Assembly: GCF_007570835.1 (NCBI RefSeq) | Contig: NZ_SUNC01000004.1 | Span: forward strand, 310,001 to 374,000 | Direction of reading: 5' to 3' | DNA: 64,000 nucleotides | From: Croceicoccus sediminis | GTDB taxonomy: Bacteria; Pseudomonadota; Alphaproteobacteria; Sphingomonadales; Sphingomonadaceae | Shown: positions 1 to 8,308 of the stretch, piece by piece | How positions within the stretch are numbered: the first letter of the stretch is position 1 | Layout of the letters: the number at the start of each line of letters is the position of its first letter | Translations under genes and position numbers: made by a program | The notes under the pieces: generated by a model | Databases searched by the model: none | What the model was told of the DNA's origin: nothing | What the model saw: only the letters and a program-made list of their open reading frames with translations

Positions 1-810
1 GAGAACGATCACCTTGCAGAGCTCGTCGAATACGCGCTGGCGCAATATCCCGGCCCGCCGCCGCCCGGAGACGCGCCCGAACGCGACTTGCCGCCAGTCC
101 GGCTTGCCCACCTGGTGGTGGAGCGCATGGCCGACCTTGCCGCGTCCTACGTGACCGCGGGGTTTGTCCACGGCGTGCTCAACACCGACAACATGAACGT
201 TTCGGGCGAAAGCTTCGATTATGGCCCGTGGCGCTGGTTGCCGAAGTGGGACGCGGCCTTCACCGCCGCCTATTTCGACCATTCGGGCCTCTACGCCTTC
301 GGCAGGCAGGCCGAGGCGATGCACTGGAACGCGGCGCAGCTTTGCATAGCCCTGCGGCCGATCTGCGAAGCACCGCCGCTGGTCGCCGCGCTGGAACGGT
401 TTCCGCAGCTGTTCACCGACAACGTCGCCCGCCGCTTCGCATGGCGGCTTGGCGCGCCCGGTGCCTCGCCCGAACAGGCGGCGCAGTTGGTTACAAGCGG
501 CGAAGCAGCGCTTACCGCAAGCGGGATGCAGCCGGACGCCTTCTTCTTTGCCGCGCGCACCAACAGCCTGCCCAATGGCGCGGAGATGGACGCCTTTCGC
601 GATGCGCTGAACGATGCGCCGCGCGTCTCCGACACGCACGAATACTGGTCCGACGATGCGCCGCAGTCGTTGTTGATCGAGGAAGTGGAGGCGATCCTGA
701 ACGCAGTCGACCTCGAAAACGATTGGTCGGTGCTGGACCGCAAGGTCGCGGCCCTGCGCGGCATGGGCGACGCCCACGGCCCCGCGCCAAAGCCCGCCGC
801 ACAGCCATAG
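1..810 (+). CDS. selO: SelO/YdiU protein adenylyltransferase, C-terminal part
   Basis: The gene enters from the left edge; the frame is open from base 1 to the TAG at 808, giving about 269 C-terminal residues. The segment FVHGVLNTDNMNVSGES followed by FDYGPW is the signature of the SelO (YdiU/UPF0061) pseudokinase family, which transfers AMP from ATP to Ser/Thr/Tyr of target proteins and is linked to redox stress; the NTDNM and DYGP residues correspond to metal and nucleotide contacts. The remainder is the family's helical C-terminal region. The N-terminal half with the nucleotide-binding lobe is outside the window. It runs in the same direction as astD, about 96 nt away. Identification is confident; the activity is inferred from the family. 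Confidence 0.92.
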   Translation, partial: ENDHLAELVEYALAQYPGPPPPGDAPERDLPPVRLAHLVVERMADLAASYVTAGFVHGVLNTDNMNVSGESFDYGPWRWLPKWDAAFTAAYFDHSGLYAFGRQAEAMHWNAAQLCIALRPICEAPPLVAALERFPQLFTDNVARRFAWRLGAPGASPEQAAQLVTSGEAALTASGMQPDAFFFAARTNSLPNGAEMDAFRDALNDAPRVSDTHEYWSDDAPQSLLIEEVEAILNAVDLENDWSVLDRKVAALRGMGDAHGPAPKPAAQP

Positions 811-906
811 AGGTGGTTTCATTTGCAACGATGGAGCCCTAGATAGGGGTGCATGATAGACATGCGTGGCCCGCACCAGCCGGCCAGTGACAGGAGGATG
901 ACCGCC

Positions 907-2304
907 GTGACCCTGATTTCTACCGAACCGGCGACCGGCGCCGAACTCTGGCGCGGTGAACATGGCGATGCCTCTGCTGCGATCGCCCGCGCGCGCGCCG
1001 CCTTCCCCGCCTGGGCCGCCCGCCCGCTGGAAGAGCGCGTGGAGCTGCTCGAAGCCTTTGCCGAGGAAGTGAAGAAAGATGCCGACGCCTTTGCCGAACT
1101 GATCGCGCGCGAAACGGGCAAGCCGCTGTGGGAGGCGAAGACCGAAGTCGCCGCCGTTGCGGCCAAAGTCGCGATTTCGATCCGCGCGCATGAAGAACGC
1201 ACCGGCGTCCGCATCGACGAAGCGCCCGGTGGCCGGTCCGCCCTGCGTCACAAGCCACACGGCGTGATGGCGGTGCTCGGCCCCTACAACTTCCCCGCGC
1301 ACTTGCCGAACGGGCACATGGTCCCCGCGCTGCTGGCGGGCAATGTCTGCGTGTTCAAACCGTCGGAAAAGACGCCCGCGGTGGGTGAGCACCTCGTAAA
1401 ACTGTACCACCGTGCGGGCATTCCCGGCGATGTCGTGCAGTGCGTCGTCGGCGCGGCAGACGTGGGCCGCACGCTGACCAGCGATACGCGGGTCGACGGC
1501 GTGCTGTTCACCGGATCGTCCAATACCGGCATCGCCATCGGCAAGGCGCTGGCCGAACGCCCCGGCGTGATCTGTGCGCTGGAAATGGGCGGCAACAATC
1601 CGCTCGTCGTTTGGGACACGGACAAACTGGCCGAAGCCGCCACGATCATCGTGCAGTCGGCCTATACGACGGCGGGCCAGCGGTGCACCGCCGCGCGCCG
1701 GTTGATCGTGAAGGACAGCATGGCAGATGCGCTGCTGGCCGAACTGCTGCCGCTGGTCGACCGTATCCGCGTCGGCGCCCCGTTCGACGATCCGCAGCCT
1801 TACATGGGCCCCGTCATCGACAACGACGCGGCGGACGGGTTGCAACGCGGCTATGACCAGCTGCTCGAAATGGGCGCGAAAGTGCTGCGCCCCCTCGAAC
1901 GGCCCGATCCGTCGAGGCCACTGCTCACGCCCGCGATCCTGGACGTCACCGGCGTCGCGGACCTGCCCGATCGGGAGCTTTTCGGCCCTGTCCTGCAGAT
2001 CGTGCGCGTCCCCGATTTCGACGCGGCCATCGCAGCGGCGAACGATACCGCCTACGGCCTGTCGGCCTCTCTCGTCGGGGGTAGCGAAGAACAGTGGCAG
2101 CAGTTCTGGCGCGAAAGCCGGGCCGGCATCGTCAATCGTAACAGGCCCACGAACGGCGCATCCTCCGCCGCTCCGTTCGGCGGCACGGGCCTTTCGGGCA
2201 ACCACCGTCCAGGCGCATTCTATGCCGCCGACTACTGCTCCTATCCCGTCGCCTCTGCCGAGGGAGACGAGATCGAGGCCAGCATCGGCGTTGGCCTGAA
2301 GTAA
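907..2304 (+). CDS. astD: Succinylglutamate semialdehyde dehydrogenase
   Basis: AstD oxidises N-succinylglutamate 5-semialdehyde to succinylglutamate with NAD in the arginine succinyltransferase (AST) catabolic pathway. Aldehyde dehydrogenase landmarks are visible: GPYNFPAHLPNGH, the LEMGGNNP general-base Glu region, and the catalytic Cys in TTAGQRCTAAR. The C-terminal GASSAAPFGGTGLSGNHRP and ADYCSYPVAS stretches are typical of AstD rather than generic ALDHs. I chose the GTG at 907 because a perfect AGGAGG (892-897) lies 9 nt upstream of it but directly abuts the ATG at 898; ATG 898 or ATG 853 are the alternatives and add 3 or 18 residues. Other ast genes are not visible downstream; they may lie to the left of the window. 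Confidence 0.92.
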   Translation: MTLISTEPATGAELWRGEHGDASAAIARARAAFPAWAARPLEERVELLEAFAEEVKKDADAFAELIARETGKPLWEAKTEVAAVAAKVAISIRAHEERTGVRIDEAPGGRSALRHKPHGVMAVLGPYNFPAHLPNGHMVPALLAGNVCVFKPSEKTPAVGEHLVKLYHRAGIPGDVVQCVVGAADVGRTLTSDTRVDGVLFTGSSNTGIAIGKALAERPGVICALEMGGNNPLVVWDTDKLAEAATIIVQSAYTTAGQRCTAARRLIVKDSMADALLAELLPLVDRIRVGAPFDDPQPYMGPVIDNDAADGLQRGYDQLLEMGAKVLRPLERPDPSRPLLTPAILDVTGVADLPDRELFGPVLQIVRVPDFDAAIAAANDTAYGLSASLVGGSEEQWQQFWRESRAGIVNRNRPTNGASSAAPFGGTGLSGNHRPGAFYAADYCSYPVASAEGDEIEASIGVGLK

Positions 2305-2316
2305 GGGTGCAATAAA

Positions 2317-2356
2317 GGAAACGCCGCGACGGTCATCCCGGCGCGGCGTTCCTGTT
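2317..2356. terminator. Bidirectional terminator-like hairpin
   Basis: A perfect 9-bp stem (AACGCCGCG at 2320-2328 with CGCGGCGTT at 2342-2350) and a 13-nt loop lies between the convergent astD and glycine-zipper genes. On the + strand it is followed by CCTGTTT; on the - strand by TCCTTTATT, so it could stop transcription from both sides. Confidence 0.6.
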
Positions 2357-2373
2357 TCACACTTCGAAGGCGC

Positions 2374-2847
2374 TTAGCGGCAGCGCGAGCCGCCCCTGTC
2401 AATCTCGCGGCCCAACAGGGCACCGCCAGCAGCGCCCAGGATCGCGCCCAGCGTCTTGTCGCGCGCAACCTCGTTACCGATCAGGCCGCCTACGGCGCCG
2501 CCGATCAGCAGGCCGGTCGTGCCGTTGTCCTTGCGGCAATAGTAACGGCCATCGTTGCCGCGCCACACGCGGGTGTTTCGCGTTACGCGGTCGCCGTAGT
2601 AATAATCGCGGCTGCCATAACGTTCGCCGCGACGGTCATACCGATCATAGCGGTCGTACCGATCATAGCGGTCATAACGGTCGTGACGGTCATGCTTGTG
2701 ACGCTTGTGCGCGGCGCTTTCGACTTCATAGGTCGAAGCGACCGGATGATCGAAGGCAGCGGCCTGCACCGTGGGCACGACGCCGATGGCAAGCGCGGGT
2801 GCAGCGGCAAGCGCAAGGCCAGTGCGGAAAAGAGGGGAAAGGGACAT
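2374..2847 (-). CDS. Secreted glycine-zipper (2TM) protein with YDR tandem repeat
   Basis: A 157-residue protein with a signal peptide (MSLSPLFRTG start, cleavage probably after VQAAA), then a low-complexity basic/aromatic tract of HDR/YDR triplets, then a Y/D-rich linker with a YYCRKDNGTTG motif, and a C-terminal glycine-zipper hairpin (GLLIGGAVGGLIGNEVA and LGAILGAAGGALLG). Related 17-kDa surface-antigen/RcnB-like proteins are exported envelope proteins of unknown or structural function. Start at ATG 2847 is supported by GGAG nine nt upstream; a longer form from 2886 would bury the signal peptide. The triplet repeat is also visible as a 9-nt tandem DNA repeat. Function is not known; envelope integrity or stress is only a guess. 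Confidence 0.75.
   Translation of the reverse strand: MSLSPLFRTGLALAAAPALAIGVVPTVQAAAFDHPVASTYEVESAAHKRHKHDRHDRYDRYDRYDRYDRYDRRGERYGSRDYYYGDRVTRNTRVWRGNDGRYYCRKDNGTTGLLIGGAVGGLIGNEVARDKTLGAILGAAGGALLGREIDRGGSRCR
2634..2694. repeat. 9-nt tandem repeat encoding YDR/HDR
   Basis: Within the glycine-zipper gene, about six or seven imperfect copies of a 9-nt unit (on the + strand CGRTCRTAN, e.g. CGATCATAG, CGGTCGTAC) are laid head to tail. Two neighbouring 18-nt blocks are nearly identical, consistent with slippage or unequal exchange changing the copy number in frame. Confidence 0.85.
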
Positions 2848-2993
2848 CGGGGACAACTCCAAAAATTCTGTATCTCTATCGCCCATTCAGGATTAGGGGT
2901 GTAAACCTGAACGCCATGATAACAGATCGCCTCGTCCTGCCGATTTGCATGCACGCCCTATCGGTGCGGCAAATTCGGGCCTAGGGGCGGCGC

Positions 2994-3905
2994 GTGACTA
3001 CGAAAATCGAATCGCAGCCCAGGCGCGGCGGCCTGCCCTTTGCACTGGGCGCCTACACGATCTGGGGCCTGATCCCGCTTTTCCTGGTGTGGCTGAACCC
3101 GGTCGATCCGTTCCGGCTCGTCGCGTGGCGCGTGCTGTGGACGATTCCCGTCTGCTTTGCCGCACTGCTGCTGTTTCGCGACTTCGCAAAGCTGAAGGCG
3201 GCGCTGGCCGACCGGCGGGCCGTCGCGCTCCTGCTGGTCAGCGCGCTGCTCATCACCGTCAACTGGGTCATTTACATCCTCGCGGTCCAGGCGGGGCAGT
3301 TCTACGCGGCCAGCCTCGGCTATTACATCAACCCGCTTGTCAACGTGCTGCTGGGCACGATTTTCCTGCACGAAAAGCTGGCCAGGTTGCAGTGGCTTGC
3401 CGTGGCCGTCGCCGCGATGGGCATCGGCGTGCTGGCGTTCGAGGCGGCCGAAACGCTCTACATCAGCCTGACGCTGGCGTTTTCCTTCGGGCTCTACGGG
3501 CTGGTCCGCAAGAAGGTGAAGGTCGATTCGCTGCCGGGCCTTACGGTCGAAGTGCTGCTCATCGCTCCGCTCGCGCTCGGCGTGCTGGCTTTCGTACCGG
3601 AAGGGGCGGAAGATTTCGGGACGAACGTTTCGACCTCGCTACTCCTGATGGGCTCGGGGCTGGTGACCGGCGTTCCCCTTCTGCTGTTCGCAACGGCGGC
3701 GCGGCGCATGACCTATTCGGCGCTGGGCTTTGTCCAGTTCCTCGCGCCGACGCTGGTCTTCCTGTCGGGCCTCTTCATCTTTGGCGAACAGCTGGTAACG
3801 GCGCAGGCGATCTGCTTTGCCCTGATCTGGACCGCAGCCGTGCTGTTCTGTGCCGATATCCTGATCAGGGGGCGCAAGCGGCGTCCACCGCCCGACCCCG
3901 TCTGA
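2994..3905 (+). CDS. rarD: RarD-type EamA/DMT family permease
   Basis: A 303-residue inner-membrane protein of the drug/metabolite transporter superfamily with about ten hydrophobic helices. The opening GAYTIWGLIPLF, the LVAWRVLWT segment and LLITVNWVIYILAV with GYYINPL are characteristic of the RarD subfamily (TIGR00688, historically 'chloramphenicol-sensitive protein'). The true substrate of this subfamily is not settled. The GTG at 2994 was kept because the MTTKIESQ leader directly precedes the first helix; no strong ribosome site is seen. It is transcribed divergently from the glycine-zipper gene across about 146 bp and convergently with the dihydroorotase gene. Confidence 0.88.
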   Translation: MTTKIESQPRRGGLPFALGAYTIWGLIPLFLVWLNPVDPFRLVAWRVLWTIPVCFAALLLFRDFAKLKAALADRRAVALLLVSALLITVNWVIYILAVQAGQFYAASLGYYINPLVNVLLGTIFLHEKLARLQWLAVAVAAMGIGVLAFEAAETLYISLTLAFSFGLYGLVRKKVKVDSLPGLTVEVLLIAPLALGVLAFVPEGAEDFGTNVSTSLLLMGSGLVTGVPLLLFATAARRMTYSALGFVQFLAPTLVFLSGLFIFGEQLVTAQAICFALIWTAAVLFCADILIRGRKRRPPPDPV

Positions 3906-3929
3906 TCCGCCCTTTTCCGTTCAGGACCT

Positions 3930-5258
3930 TCAGAGCGCGAAGGCGAAACGCAGCGGTTCGCCCTGCGCGCTTTCACCGAGCTGCCCGTCCCACATCGCGA
4001 CATTGCCGCGGATGATCGTGCCGACAACGCGGCCCTTCAGCTCCATTCCCGTGAACGGCGACCAGCCACAGCGCGAGGCCAGCCATTCGTCCGTAATGGT
4101 GAAGCTGCCCTTGCGATCGACGATGGTGAAATCGGCGTCATAACCGGCAGCGATGCGGCCCTTGCCGACAAGCCCGAACACGCGCTGCACGCCCGCGCTG
4201 GTCATGTCGATCAGCCGTTCCAACGTCATTCGCCCTTCCAGCACGTGGTTCAGCATGAGCGGCAGCAACGTCTGCACGCCCGGCATCCCGCTGGGGCTGT
4301 TGGGATAGGGCTTGGCCTTTTCCTCCAGCGTGTGGGGCGCATGGTCCGATCCGATGACATCGGGCACGCCCTGCTGCAACCAGTGCCACAATCCGTCGAC
4401 ATGCGCCTTGCTGCGGATCGGCGGGTTCATCTGGGCATGACTACCAAGCCGGGGATACGCATCCTCGGCATTGAGCGTCAGGTGCTGCGGCGTCACTTCG
4501 CAGGTCGCGACGTCGCGGTGCTGCGAGATGACTTCCAGCTCCGCCGGGGTGGTCACGTGCAGGATATGGATCGGGCGGTTCGCCTCTCGTGCAAGGCGCA
4601 GGATGCGGCGAGTGGCCAGCATGGCCGATTCGTCATCGCGCCAGACGGGATGGCTGGACGGATCGTTTTCCACCCGCTTGTCCTTGCGCGCGTTCATGCG
4701 CTCCTCGTCCTCTGCATGGATCGCGACGCGGCGGCGGCCCGATGCCAGCACGCGGGCAAGGTTCTCGTCCTCTGCCACCAGCAGGCTGCCGGTCGATGCG
4801 CCCATGAAGATCTTCACGCCGGCCGTGCCGGGAATGCGCTCCAGTTCGGCAAGGCTTTCCGCGTTTTCGGCCGTCGCGCCGACATAGAAGGCATGGTCGC
4901 ACCACATGCGGTGATGGGCGCGCTTCAGCTTGTCGTGGATGCGCTCTTCGGTGTCGGTATTGGGATTGGTGTTCGGCATCTCGAAAACGGCGGTGATGCC
5001 GCCCAGAACCGCCGCGCGGCTGCCGGTTTCAAGGTCTTCCTTCTGCTCCAGCCCCGGTTCGCGGAAATGGACCTGGCTGTCGATGACGCCGGGAAGAATA
5101 TCGAGCCCGGTGCAATCGACCTTGCGAATGCCGGGATAATGCCCAACTCCCACAATGCGGCCACCGGCAACGGCGACCTCGGCTTCGACCGGTCCGGACG
5201 GCGTATGCACGGTGCCGCCGCTCAGGACCCATTCGGGGGTTTGGTGCGTATCAGTCAT
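3930..5258 (-). CDS. pyrC: Dihydroorotase (amidohydrolase superfamily)
   Basis: 442 residues, class I dihydroorotase-like amidohydrolase; the reaction interconverts carbamoyl-aspartate and dihydroorotate in pyrimidine synthesis. Landmarks: the N-terminal metal motif reads DSQVHFREPG (Gln62, His64) instead of the usual HxH; MPNTNP; GVKIFMGASTG with a Lys149 candidate for carbamylation; His in IHAEDEERM and ILHVTT; and the catalytic Asp in GSDHAPHT. As I recall the family, the QxH form is shared by one bacterial clade (PRK09236-type), so it is a subfamily mark rather than damage. Stands alone between convergent rarD and divergent ygfZ, away from pyrE at 18.6 kb. A related amidohydrolase role such as allantoinase or hydantoinase is less likely. 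Confidence 0.85.
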   Translation of the reverse strand: MTDTHQTPEWVLSGGTVHTPSGPVEAEVAVAGGRIVGVGHYPGIRKVDCTGLDILPGVIDSQVHFREPGLEQKEDLETGSRAAVLGGITAVFEMPNTNPNTDTEERIHDKLKRAHHRMWCDHAFYVGATAENAESLAELERIPGTAGVKIFMGASTGSLLVAEDENLARVLASGRRRVAIHAEDEERMNARKDKRVENDPSSHPVWRDDESAMLATRRILRLAREANRPIHILHVTTPAELEVISQHRDVATCEVTPQHLTLNAEDAYPRLGSHAQMNPPIRSKAHVDGLWHWLQQGVPDVIGSDHAPHTLEEKAKPYPNSPSGMPGVQTLLPLMLNHVLEGRMTLERLIDMTSAGVQRVFGLVGKGRIAAGYDADFTIVDRKGSFTITDEWLASRCGWSPFTGMELKGRVVGTIIRGNVAMWDGQLGESAQGEPLRFAFAL

Positions 5259-5304
5259 GCCCCATCATCTAGGATGGCACGGGCGATTTGGCAAAGGGAC
5301 TTGC

Positions 5305-6072
5305 ATGAGCGACGGCTTCACCTCGACACGGCTGTGCGACAGGGCGATCATCCGCCTTTCTGGAGAGGAAGGCGCAGGCGGAAGCGACGTCGCCGAATTC
5401 CTGCAGGGACTGGTGACCAACGACGTGAAGGGCGCGCTGCCGGTCTGGGCCGCACTGCTCAGCGCGCAGGGCAAGGCGCTGTTCGATTTCTTCGTCTGGC
5501 CCGCCAAGGACGCGCTGCTGATCGATTGCGAGGCCGCCCATGCCGAGGAACTGGCCCGCCGCCTCACGCTCTATCGCCTTCGCCGCAAGATCGACATCGC
5601 CATCGACCCGGCCGTCGCCGTCCACTGGACGTCGCATCGCGGCGACGGCGGCGGGGATGATCCGCGCATGGCGGCCCTGGGTCAACGCTGGCTGGAACCG
5701 GCGGAGGACGATCCCGCCGACTGCGCGGACGAGGCCTACCGCAAGCATCGCCTGTCGCTGGGCGTGGCAGAGGGCCGTGACGAGCTTGGCCATGACCAAA
5801 CGCTCTGGCTCGAATGCAATGCGGTGGAACTGAGGGGCGTCAGCTTCGCAAAGGGCTGTTATGTCGGACAGGAAAACACCGCGCGCATGAACTGGCGGCA
5901 GAAGGTGAACCGCCGCCTTGTCGTCGTGCCGCTGAACAAGTCCGACGAAAAGCGCCGCCGCATCGCTTACGAAGCTCATGACCTTGCGGTCGATCACGTG
6001 CGCGTCGCCGATGCCGATCCGTCGCTTTTCCCGAAATGGCTGCAGGGCGCGCTGACCGGCCCCGAAATCTGA
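5305..6072 (+). CDS. ygfZ: YgfZ/IBA57-type folate-binding Fe-S cluster protein
   Basis: 255 residues, shorter than E. coli YgfZ (326). The diagnostic KGCYVGQE motif is at residues 183-190 and the GcvT-like N-terminal fold is suggested by FLQGLVTNDVK and ALLSAQGKALFDFF. YgfZ/CAF17 proteins use folate to help assemble or repair certain Fe-S enzymes (for example MiaB). ATG 5305 was chosen because AAAGGGA lies 6 nt upstream and the sequence before it overlaps the divergent dihydroorotase start; the open frame extends upstream but without family similarity. Transcribed divergently from pyrC over only 46 bp, so the two probably share a compact promoter region. Confidence 0.88.
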   Translation: MSDGFTSTRLCDRAIIRLSGEEGAGGSDVAEFLQGLVTNDVKGALPVWAALLSAQGKALFDFFVWPAKDALLIDCEAAHAEELARRLTLYRLRRKIDIAIDPAVAVHWTSHRGDGGGDDPRMAALGQRWLEPAEDDPADCADEAYRKHRLSLGVAEGRDELGHDQTLWLECNAVELRGVSFAKGCYVGQENTARMNWRQKVNRRLVVVPLNKSDEKRRRIAYEAHDLAVDHVRVADADPSLFPKWLQGALTGPEI

Positions 6073-6085
6073 GCTGCCCCCAAAG

Positions 6086-6697
6086 CTAACCGGCGACCGA
6101 TTCTTCCTCGCCGCCCGCCGCCTCACCACGCGGCAGCATGGCGACCAGCTGGCGCGTCGCGACATCGCGCGCATGCCCGTGCGGCAGGTCCAGAGAATCC
6201 GCCAGCAGGTTGCCGATCATCGCTTCGCCCAGCGCCTGGAGCACGAGCGTCATCGTCACCTCGCGCACTCTCTGCCAGTCCTCGCCCGCCGGGCCGATCT
6301 GGTCGAGCAGTAAGTGAATGGCCTCGAATATGGGGTCCAGCGCGTCGCGATCCCCCGTCACCGCCATCCAGTTGGCCAGCGCGCCTGCGCCCTGCTTGCC
6401 GAAAGCGTCGAAGACCAGATCCACGATCTCGCGCGCGCTGCCTTGACCGGCACGCCGGGCCTGCACCGCCCTGCCGATCGTTGCGCAAACCCCAGACGCC
6501 AGATGACCGGCCAAGGCCTTTTGCAACCCGTCGGCGCTTCCGAAATGGTGCAGCAGGTTCGAATGGGTACGACCGACCTTGGCCGCCACCGCCTTGAGCG
6601 TGACAGCCTGCGGGCCGTTCTCGATCAGGATCTGCAATGCAGCATCCAATGCCATACGTTGGCTGTCAGCGGGGCTGAGCCGCTTTCGCATCGTCAT
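6086..6697 (-). CDS. TetR/AcrR family regulator
   Basis: 203 residues with an N-terminal TetR helix-turn-helix: AALQILIENGPQAVTLKAVAAKVGRTHSNLLHHFGSADGL (residues about 19-58), where LLHHFG replaces the usual LYHHF. The ligand-binding C-terminal half is family-variable and ends in an acidic tail. It is convergent with ygfZ (13 nt between stops) and its promoter side faces a 130-bp gap before the GNAT-like gene on the same strand, so no obvious divergent target is present; it may act only on itself or on distant genes. Ligand unknown. Confidence 0.85.
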   Translation of the reverse strand: MTMRKRLSPADSQRMALDAALQILIENGPQAVTLKAVAAKVGRTHSNLLHHFGSADGLQKALAGHLASGVCATIGRAVQARRAGQGSAREIVDLVFDAFGKQGAGALANWMAVTGDRDALDPIFEAIHLLLDQIGPAGEDWQRVREVTMTLVLQALGEAMIGNLLADSLDLPHGHARDVATRQLVAMLPRGEAAGGEEESVAG

Positions 6698-6827
6698 AGA
6701 ACTGTAATTTCCCCAATCCCCAATGGCGCGCAGTCTAACACATCACGGGGCAACGGGAAATCCGCACGGAAACCGGCGAGCGCACGACCGCATCGATCGC
6801 GCGCCCGCAGCAAATTTCATGGGAAAG

Positions 6828-7190
6828 TTACGCCGCGATCGCGACCAGCTCATCCATTCCGCCGTCACCGGGCGGAGGGGGCAGCTGACCCGCCAATTGA
6901 TCCAGCGATTCCTCGGCCTCGTCGAACAGGCCCAGACTGCGCCACGCGGGCGCCAGCCAGAGGACCGGCTGCCACCGGCCGCGCGTCACGCGAAAACCGC
7001 CAGTACCGATCAGGCGCGCGCCGGCAACCCTTTCGCCCCGCGCATCGTGTCCGCCGGGCAAAGTCACGACAAGGCCCTGACCGTCCAGTTTGAACGGATC
7101 GACGCGGGCGGGAACGTCGAGCCGGGACAGCCGGGGACGGTCTTCCGGCCAGGCCGGGCGGACGAACAGGTTTTCGCTGCGAATGAACAT
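6828..7190 (-). CDS. Short GNAT-like protein, probably degenerate
   Basis: 120 residues starting MFIRSENLFVRPAWPEDRPRL, which matches the opening of RimJ/RimL-type GNAT acetyltransferases; later VVTLPG, GARLIGTGGF and WLAPAWRSLGLFDEA look like remnants of beta strands 2-4 and of the acetyl-CoA loop (usually R/QxxGxG/A). The strand carrying the substrate pocket and the C-terminal third are missing, and the tail is an acidic/proline stretch. ATG 7190 has AGGGAG ten nt upstream; the longer frame from 7244 is less likely. It follows rpmA on the same strand but behind a strong terminator. It may be an inactive remnant or a small regulator; function cannot be assigned. Confidence 0.5.
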   Translation of the reverse strand: MFIRSENLFVRPAWPEDRPRLSRLDVPARVDPFKLDGQGLVVTLPGGHDARGERVAGARLIGTGGFRVTRGRWQPVLWLAPAWRSLGLFDEAEESLDQLAGQLPPPPGDGGMDELVAIAA

Positions 7191-7301
7191 CGCGATGTCA
7201 CTCCCTGAATTTCGCATCGCGCCGATAGCAACGATGCGTTTCATTATGGTGGCAACCGGCCCGCAAATGGGGCCGAATGCAGGATCAGGGAGAGCAGAAC
7301 G

Positions 7302-7335
7302 AAAAAAGGGAGCGGGGGTGGCCCCTCTCCCTTTT
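7302..7335 (-). terminator. Rho-independent terminator of rplU-rpmA
   Basis: Read leftward: GGGAG then AGGGGCC, loop, CCCCCG, CTCCC, followed by TTTTTT. The GC-rich stem plus six T residues directly downstream of rpmA make a classical intrinsic terminator on the - strand. Confidence 0.85.
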
Positions 7336-7398
7336 CAGGCCGACATCAGGTGTCGGCGAGGCCATCCTTCGCAGGACGGCCCGTTATCGACCATCCGA

Positions 7399-7668
7399 TT
7401 ACTCGGCGGCTTCCGCCAGCGCATCGACCGATACGAATTTGCGGCCGAGCTTGCCTTCATGGAAGCGTACCTGACCTTCGGTCAGCGCGAACAGCGTGTG
7501 ATCGCGGCCGATGCCGACGTTGTCGCCGGGGTAGAACTTCGTACCGCGCTGACGCACGATGATGTTGCCACCGACGACGGCTTCGCCACCGAACTTCTTC
7601 ACGCCAAGGCGGCGGCCGACCGAATCGCGACCGTTACGCGACGAACCGCCTGCTTTTTTATGTGCCAT
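7399..7668 (-). CDS. rpmA: 50S ribosomal protein L27
   Basis: 89 residues, full length for bacterial L27. It begins [16 protein letters not shown] and continues [12 protein letters not shown] and [15 protein letters not shown], the conserved core; the N-terminus reaches the peptidyl-transferase centre of the 50S subunit. The protein starts directly at MAHKK, with no cleavable N-terminal extension of the Firmicutes kind. It lies 33 nt downstream of rplU, the usual rplU-rpmA operon, and ends before a strong terminator. Confidence 0.98.
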   Translation of the reverse strand: MAHKKAGGSSRNGRDSVGRRLGVKKFGGEAVVGGNIIVRQRGTKFYPGDNVGIGRDHTLFALTEGQVRFHEGKLGRKFVSVDALAEAAE

Positions 7669-7701
7669 GGTTTAGTGCTCCGAATTCCGTTGGGCGGCGA
7701 C

Positions 7702-8049
7702 TTAGGCCGCGTCTTCCTGCTTTTCGGTCTTCTTCGCCGGTGCCTTCTTGGCAGCGCCGACCGAAGTGATGCGCAGCAGGGTCATCTGCTGGCGGTGACC
7801 GTTCTTGCGGCGGTAGTTGTGACGGCGACGCTTCTTGAAAACGACGACCTTCTCCGACTTCGCCTGGGCGATGATTTCGGCCGAGACCGTCACCTTCGAG
7901 GCGTCTTCGAGCTTGTCGCCTTCACCGGCGAGAAGCACGTCACCCAGAGTGATCGTGTCGCCGGCTTCACCTGCCAGCTTTTCGACTGCGATCTTGTCAC
8001 CTTCGGCAACGCGATACTGCTTGCCGCCTGTACGCACGATTGCGAACAT
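7702..8049 (-). CDS. rplU: 50S ribosomal protein L21
   Basis: 115 residues. The core [21 protein letters not shown], and [20 protein letters not shown] are the conserved L21 signature including the [15 protein letters not shown] rRNA-binding segment. A charged [17 protein letters not shown] tail extends the C-terminus relative to the E. coli protein (103 aa), as is common in alphaproteobacteria. First gene of the rplU-rpmA operon; a well-formed sigma-70-type promoter lies about 130 nt upstream, giving a long leader. Confidence 0.98.
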   Translation of the reverse strand: MFAIVRTGGKQYRVAEGDKIAVEKLAGEAGDTITLGDVLLAGEGDKLEDASKVTVSAEIIAQAKSEKVVVFKKRRRHNYRRKNGHRQQMTLLRITSVGAAKKAPAKKTEKQEDAA

Positions 8050-8178
8050 TGTTCACCTGTCTGTTCTGCCGCGAAGCCACGACCCGACGTCAAAGCGCCG
8101 ATGTTGTATCCGTGCCGATCTGCGGGCGTTTATTTCCGGCGCGGCAAAAAACGAAGCCGATGCCGGATTGAGCGGTGC

Positions 8179-8207
8179 CCGTTACTGGAGATGGCCTTCG
8201 CTGTCAA
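8179..8207 (-). promoter_or_regulatory. Sigma-70-like promoter for rplU-rpmA
   Basis: On the - strand TTGACA (8202-8207 on +) is separated by exactly 17 nt from TAACGG (8179-8184). A start near 8172 would leave a leader of about 120 nt before rplU. The -35 element is a perfect consensus; the -10 is weak. Confidence 0.6.
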
Positions 8208-8308
8208 CGCGTGATTGGCCATTTGCAGCGTGCCGCAAGGGTGCCTTTGCCGCGATGGTTGCAAGGTGGTGGCTGGCACCGGCAAATCAAGCTGCTATGG
8301 GAGAGGCA

